A DNA stretch of 8,893 nt from JAILZP01 sp037444185 (GTDB taxonomy: Bacteria; Bacillota; Desulfotomaculia; Desulfotomaculales; Desulfocucumaceae): contig JBBIMW010000062.1 of assembly GCA_037444185.1 (NCBI GenBank), positions 1 through 8,893 on the forward strand, written 5' to 3'. Both the position numbers and the translations under genes were made by a program. Below, in pieces: positions 5,791 through 8,893 of the stretch (its first letter is position 1; each line of letters begins with the position of its first letter). The notes under the pieces are model-generated. The model was not told the origin of the DNA. It ran no database searches and saw only the letters and a list, made by a program, of their open reading frames with translations.

Positions 5791-7179
5791 CCGGACAAAT
5801 ACGATGTGATTATTGTGGGGGCGGGGCCGGCGGGAATTTTTTCCGCCCTTGAGCTGGTTGAAAAAAGAAAAAAAGCTAAAATATTAATTATAGAAAAGGG
5901 AAGGGATATAGACAAAAGAAACTGTCCCTCCAAAAAACAAAGCGCTGGCTGTATGAATTGCAGCCCCTGCTCCATTCTTTGCGGATGGGGGGGCGCAGGC
6001 GCCTTCAGTGACGGCAAGCTGACCCTTTCCACCGAGGTGGGTGGCAGCCTGGAGCAGTATTTGGGCCAGGCTGGGCTGTCCGCCATGATCGATCATGTGG
6101 ACGGTATATATTTGCGCTTTGGCGCCCCCCAACCGGTGTACGGCCTGGACCACCGGGAGGAAATACAGGAATTTCAGAGAAGGTCCCTCCGGGCCGATCT
6201 GAAGCTGGTCCCGGTGCCCATAAGGCACCTGGGCACCGGCCGCTGCAGGGAAATACTCCGCCGCATGAAGGAACATCTGATAAGCTGCGGGGTGGAGGTG
6301 CGCACCGACTGCAGGGTGGGGGGAGTCCTCACCGCGGGGGGTGCCGTCACCGGGGTATCGGTGGCCGGCGGAGAAAGCATTTATGGGCGCCACGTCATCC
6401 TGGCCCCCGGCAGGGAAGGCTCCGGGTGGCTTTCCGGGGTGGCCCGGGATCTGGATATAAAAACCGAGGTCAACCCCGTGGACATCGGCGTCAGGGTGGA
6501 AATGCCGGCCGGGATAATGGAGCCCCTGACCAGGGTGTTTTATGAGTCCAAGTTTATATATTATTCCAGGACCTTTGACGACAAGGTGCGTACTTTCTGC
6601 ATGAACCCCCACGGGGAAGTTGTGCTGGAAAATAACGGCGGGCTGATCACAGTGAACGGGCACACCCACGCCTATAGTAAAACCAATAACACCAACTTTG
6701 CCGTTCTGGTCAGCAAAACCTTCACCGAGCCCTTCAAGGAGCCCATAGCTTACGGCAAATACGTGGCCAGCCTGGCCAACCTGCTGGGAGGCGGAGTTAT
6801 CGTACAGAGACTGGGAGACCTGGTGGGTGGGCAGCGGACCACACCGAGCAGGCTTAACAAGTGCCTTACCGTGCCAACCCTGGCCGAGGCCACGCCGGGG
6901 GATTTAAGTCTTGTTTTTCCGTACCGGCACCTGGTGGCCATTGTGGAAATGCTAAAGGCCCTGGATGTTATCGCCCCCGGGGTATATTCCCGGTATACGC
7001 TGCTCTATGGGGTGGAGGTCAAATTTTATTCTTCCAGGCTGTCCCTCAGCCCTTCCCTGGAAACGCCGGTGCGGAACCTTTTCGCCAGCGGCGACGGCGC
7101 CGGAGTGACCAGGGGGCTGGCCCAGGCGTCTGCTGCCGGGGTGCTGGTGGCGGGGGAAATAGCCGAAAGGTTGACATGA
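5788..7179 (+). CDS. Uncharacterised NAD(P)/FAD-dependent dehydrogenase (COG2509-like)
   Basis: The 463-residue protein (from TTG 5788; 477 if TTG 5746 is used) opens with YDVIIVGAGPAGIFSALELV, a Rossmann FAD-binding motif GAGPAG at 11-16, with the ribose-binding acid at Glu36 (LIIEKG). It then has a Cys cluster: C46, C55, C58, C61 and C65, before GWGGAGAFSDGKLTL (66-80). Later landmarks are the HVILAPGREGSGW strand, GHTHAYSKTNNTNFAVLVS, LGDLVGGQRTTPSR, and the C-terminal FAD motif FASGDGAGVTRGLAQA. These match the uncharacterised FAD-dependent dehydrogenase family COG2509; its substrate is unknown. The Cys pattern CX2CX2CX3C suggests a metal, Fe-S or disulfide centre, but this is inference. 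It lies 30 bases before purA and is probably co-transcribed with it, although no functional link to purines is known to me. Confidence 0.85.
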   Translation: MPDKYDVIIVGAGPAGIFSALELVEKRKKAKILIIEKGRDIDKRNCPSKKQSAGCMNCSPCSILCGWGGAGAFSDGKLTLSTEVGGSLEQYLGQAGLSAMIDHVDGIYLRFGAPQPVYGLDHREEIQEFQRRSLRADLKLVPVPIRHLGTGRCREILRRMKEHLISCGVEVRTDCRVGGVLTAGGAVTGVSVAGGESIYGRHVILAPGREGSGWLSGVARDLDIKTEVNPVDIGVRVEMPAGIMEPLTRVFYESKFIYYSRTFDDKVRTFCMNPHGEVVLENNGGLITVNGHTHAYSKTNNTNFAVLVSKTFTEPFKEPIAYGKYVASLANLLGGGVIVQRLGDLVGGQRTTPSRLNKCLTVPTLAEATPGDLSLVFPYRHLVAIVEMLKALDVIAPGVYSRYTLLYGVEVKFYSSRLSLSPSLETPVRNLFASGDGAGVTRGLAQASAAGVLVAGEIAERLT

Positions 7180-7209
7180 TAAGCCATTTTTGGAGAGGGG
7201 GGTATTTGG

Positions 7210-8493
7210 ATGTCTACCGTGGTTGTGATCGGCGCCCAGTGGGGAGATGAGGGCAAGGGGAAGATAACCGACTTTCTGGCCCGGGATGCCGATATGGTGG
7301 TGCGTTATCAGGGGGGCAACAATGCCGGGCACACGGTGATGGCGGACGGCAGGGAATACAAGCTGCATCTTATCCCCTCGGGCATTTTATACCCGGAAAA
7401 AATGTGTCTGATCGGAAGCGGGGTGGTGCTGGATCCCGAGGTTTTTCTCGGGGAGGTGGAAGGGCTAAAGGCCAGGGGAGTAAGGGCGGACAAACTTAGA
7501 ATAAGCCCCAGGACCCATGTGATTATGCCATACCACCGCAGGCTGGATCTCTGTGATGAGGAGCGCCGGGGGGCGAACAGAATAGGCACCACCGGCAGGG
7601 GCATAGGCCCGGCATACACCGACAAGGCTTCCCGGGTTGGTATCCGCGTGGCCGACCTGATAGATCCGGAAAGTCTGGAGGAGGCGCTCAAAATCTCCCT
7701 GAATTTGAAAAACGAGGTGCTGACAAAGTTGTACGGGACGGATCCCTTCGATTTCGCAGAGATCTACCACACGTACAGCGAATACGGCCGGAGGCTGGCC
7801 GGATTTGTGGCCGACGTCTCGGTACTGGTGAACGACGCCATCCGGGAGGGCAAAAATATTCTTTTCGAGGGCGCCCAGGGCACATTGCTGGACCTGGATC
7901 ACGGCACGTACCCCTACGTCACCTCCTCCCATCCGGTGGCGGCGGCGGCCTGCCTGGGGGCGGGGGTGGGGCCCGGCAAAATCGACAAGGTGGTCGGGGT
8001 GGCCAAGGCATATATCACCAGGGTGGGGGAGGGGCCCTTTCCCACCGAGCTTAAGGATAAAACCGGCGGATACCTGCGCGAGAAAGGGCGTGAATTCGGC
8101 ACCACCACCGGCAGGCCCCGGCGGTGCGGCTGGTATGACGCCGTGATAGCCCGCTATGCGGCCAGAATAAACGGATTGGACTTCCTGGCCATAACCAAGC
8201 TGGATGTGCTGACCGGGCTGGACAGTATACGGATTTGCACGGGTTACAGTTACGAGGGGGAGATAATAACGGAATTCCCCCCCACGCTGAAGATATTGTC
8301 CCGCTGCCGCCCTGTCTATGAAGAAATGCCGGGATGGGAGGAGGACATTTCCTCCGCCGGAGCATTCGGCGACCTGCCGGTCAACGCCCGGAACTACATC
8401 CGCAGGATTAGCGAGCTTTTGGGCCTGCCGGTGGCATTGATAGGCGTCGGTCCCGGCAGGGAGCAGACCCTGTTGATGCAAGAAATCTATTAA
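7210..8493 (+). CDS. purA: Adenylosuccinate synthetase
   Basis: PurA joins IMP and aspartate using GTP to make adenylosuccinate, the first committed step to AMP. The 427-residue product has the normal length. The N-terminal VVVIGAQWGDEGKGKITD holds the P-loop and catalytic Asp13; NNAGHTV holds His41. Further signatures are IGTTGRGIGPAYTDKASR (IMP binding), LFEGAQGTLLDLDHGTYPYV, the substrate loop GTTTGRPRRCGW, the guanine-binding TKLDVL, and GVGPGREQT near the end. The ATG at 7210 follows a long purine run, GGAGAGGGGGG (7192-7202). It lies 30 bases after the FAD dehydrogenase and has no clear promoter of its own, so the two form a likely operon. One small oddity is SSHPVAAAACLGAG, where I would expect Gly-Gly before the Cys. 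Confidence 0.97.
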   Translation: MSTVVVIGAQWGDEGKGKITDFLARDADMVVRYQGGNNAGHTVMADGREYKLHLIPSGILYPEKMCLIGSGVVLDPEVFLGEVEGLKARGVRADKLRISPRTHVIMPYHRRLDLCDEERRGANRIGTTGRGIGPAYTDKASRVGIRVADLIDPESLEEALKISLNLKNEVLTKLYGTDPFDFAEIYHTYSEYGRRLAGFVADVSVLVNDAIREGKNILFEGAQGTLLDLDHGTYPYVTSSHPVAAAACLGAGVGPGKIDKVVGVAKAYITRVGEGPFPTELKDKTGGYLREKGREFGTTTGRPRRCGWYDAVIARYAARINGLDFLAITKLDVLTGLDSIRICTGYSYEGEIITEFPPTLKILSRCRPVYEEMPGWEEDISSAGAFGDLPVNARNYIRRISELLGLPVALIGVGPGREQTLLMQEIY

Positions 8494-8659
8494 TGCTTAT
8501 ACTGCATTCCTTATTCTGCCGGAACCCAGAATTAAGAATTCAGATCCAGAAGGAGACGGGAGGGACGGGTGTGTTTTTATCTTGCGATGGCACCGCCCCG
8601 GGCGGCGTGGGAGCCCGCCCGAAGCCATAAGCATTTGAAAACAGAGGAATCTTAAAAAG
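8494..8659 (+). other. Non-coding region after purA with nested inverted repeats
   Basis: No convincing gene is seen. ATGCTTAT (8493-8500, overlapping the purA stop) is a perfect complement of ATAAGCAT (8627-8634). ATTCTG/CAGAAT (8513-8518, 8527-8532) makes a small hairpin. ATGGC/GCCAT (8587-8591, 8624-8628) closes a GC-rich segment in which GGCGG (8601-8605) can pair either with CCGCC (8593-8597) or, as CGGGCGG (8599-8605), with CCGCCCG (8615-8621). A 19-codon frame from GTG 8570 to TAA 8629 follows GGAGGGACGG but overlaps these structures and is not called. This may be the purA 3' untranslated region or a structured RNA. Confidence 0.45.
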
Positions 8660-8703
8660 GAAGCATAAATTTGCTGTAGCGGCAGGGGTATGCTTCTTTT
8701 TTT
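8660..8703 (+). terminator. Terminator downstream of purA
   Basis: GAAGCATA (8660-8667) pairs with TATGCTTC (8689-8696), extended outward by a G-U pair and A-T pairs (AAAAAG with TTTTTT), and the T-run continues to 8703. The loop is 21 bases and contains a small inner stem, TGC/GCA. The A-run on the other side means it could work in both directions. It is the first good terminator after the purA operon. Confidence 0.85.
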
Positions 8704-8893
8704 GAGCTCTCCCCGGTGGATTTGTAGCCGCCATCGACAGGTTCAGGGGCCGGAAAACATATGTCCACATATTGGCATTAGTCTTGGCATTTGGTGGGAG
8801 CGTTGTTTTAAGTTTTAATCCCGTTTTAACTTTGATTAACTCAACTTTCGCAGACCGAAAGTTGTAGGCGAGCCTTGAAAAACGCGGGCAGAG
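8704..8893 (+). other. Non-coding tail of the window
   Basis: No gene is seen. TTGGCATT occurs twice, 12 bases apart (8772-8779 and 8784-8791). The second copy supplies a TTGGCA that lies 17 bases before TTTAAG (8807-8812), a weak promoter-like pair reading rightwards. It is followed by AT-rich DNA (two GTTTTAA boxes) and then a perfect hairpin at 8842-8864. This may be the promoter and leader of a gene beyond the window. Confidence 0.35.
8842..8864 (+). repeat. Perfect 9-bp inverted repeat (hairpin)
   Basis: CAACTTTCG (8842-8850), loop CAGAC, CGAAAGTTG (8856-8864). No T-run follows on either strand, so it is not a standard terminator. It could be an operator, an mRNA leader hairpin, or a palindrome at the edge of an element lying outside the window. 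Confidence 0.7.

Noticed and set aside
5884..6669. 261-codon minus-strand frame opposite the FAD dehydrogenase
   Set aside because: Antisense of a clear FAD-binding protein; His/Pro-rich, no motif.
7465..8481. 338-codon minus-strand frame opposite purA
   Set aside because: Same reasoning: PurA on the plus strand is certain, and the antisense product has no recognisable motifs.
8587..8628. Fluoride or cyclic-di-GMP riboswitch in the GC-rich fold
   Set aside because: GATGG and GC-rich stems are superficially similar, but the conserved core bases of those classes were not found.
8540..8770. 76-codon minus-strand frame in the region after purA
   Set aside because: No ribosome binding site before its ATG, it reads through the strong terminator stem, and its composition is non-specific.
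1..8893. CRISPR arrays, insertion sequences, tRNA or rRNA genes
   Set aside because: No regularly spaced repeats, transposase motifs, cloverleaf or rRNA sequence was recognised on either strand.

Overview
The window reads as chromosomal DNA of a GC-rich, endospore-forming Firmicute. The best guess is the Peptococcaceae / Desulfotomaculales neighbourhood (Pelotomaculum-like). This is inferred from strong AGGAGG-type ribosome binding sites, TTG starts, Firmicute-style SerS and PurA proteins, and spore-coat-like proteins; no 16S or other taxonomic marker is present.

Layout. (1) 1-333: the 3' end of serA (ACT domain of phosphoglycerate dehydrogenase) and a textbook terminator. (2) 506-2761: three plus-strand genes. 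They are a secreted CAP-domain (YkwD-like) protein with duplicated Tyr-rich modules, an acidic low-complexity protein with an 11-residue repeat, and a protein whose core resembles the spore morphogenetic coat protein CotE. They end at a short terminator at 2864-2883. (3) 3031-4005, minus strand: a 324-residue protein with 20 cysteines and a C-terminal Ig-like domain. It has a perfect AAGGAGGT site and its own promoter, and converges on the CotE-like gene. (4) 4270-5547: serS. (5) 5548-5745: a non-coding gap with a good promoter directly followed by a terminator. (6) 5788-8493: a two-gene unit, an uncharacterised FAD-dependent dehydrogenase (COG2509-like) and purA. (7) 8494-8893: non-coding DNA with several nested inverted repeats, a strong terminator and a 9-bp hairpin near the window end.

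How it fits together. serA and serS both concern serine (synthesis and tRNA charging) and are commonly close in this group. Here they are separated by about 3.7 kb carrying four genes that look like surface or spore-envelope proteins. The FAD dehydrogenase and purA are 30 bp apart and probably co-transcribed. The most original material is the candidate spore-envelope cluster, the shared TTGCC/GGCAA elements around the promoters of its first two genes, the promoter-terminator pair after serS, and the multi-hairpin region after purA. No mobile element, CRISPR array, tRNA or rRNA was recognised.
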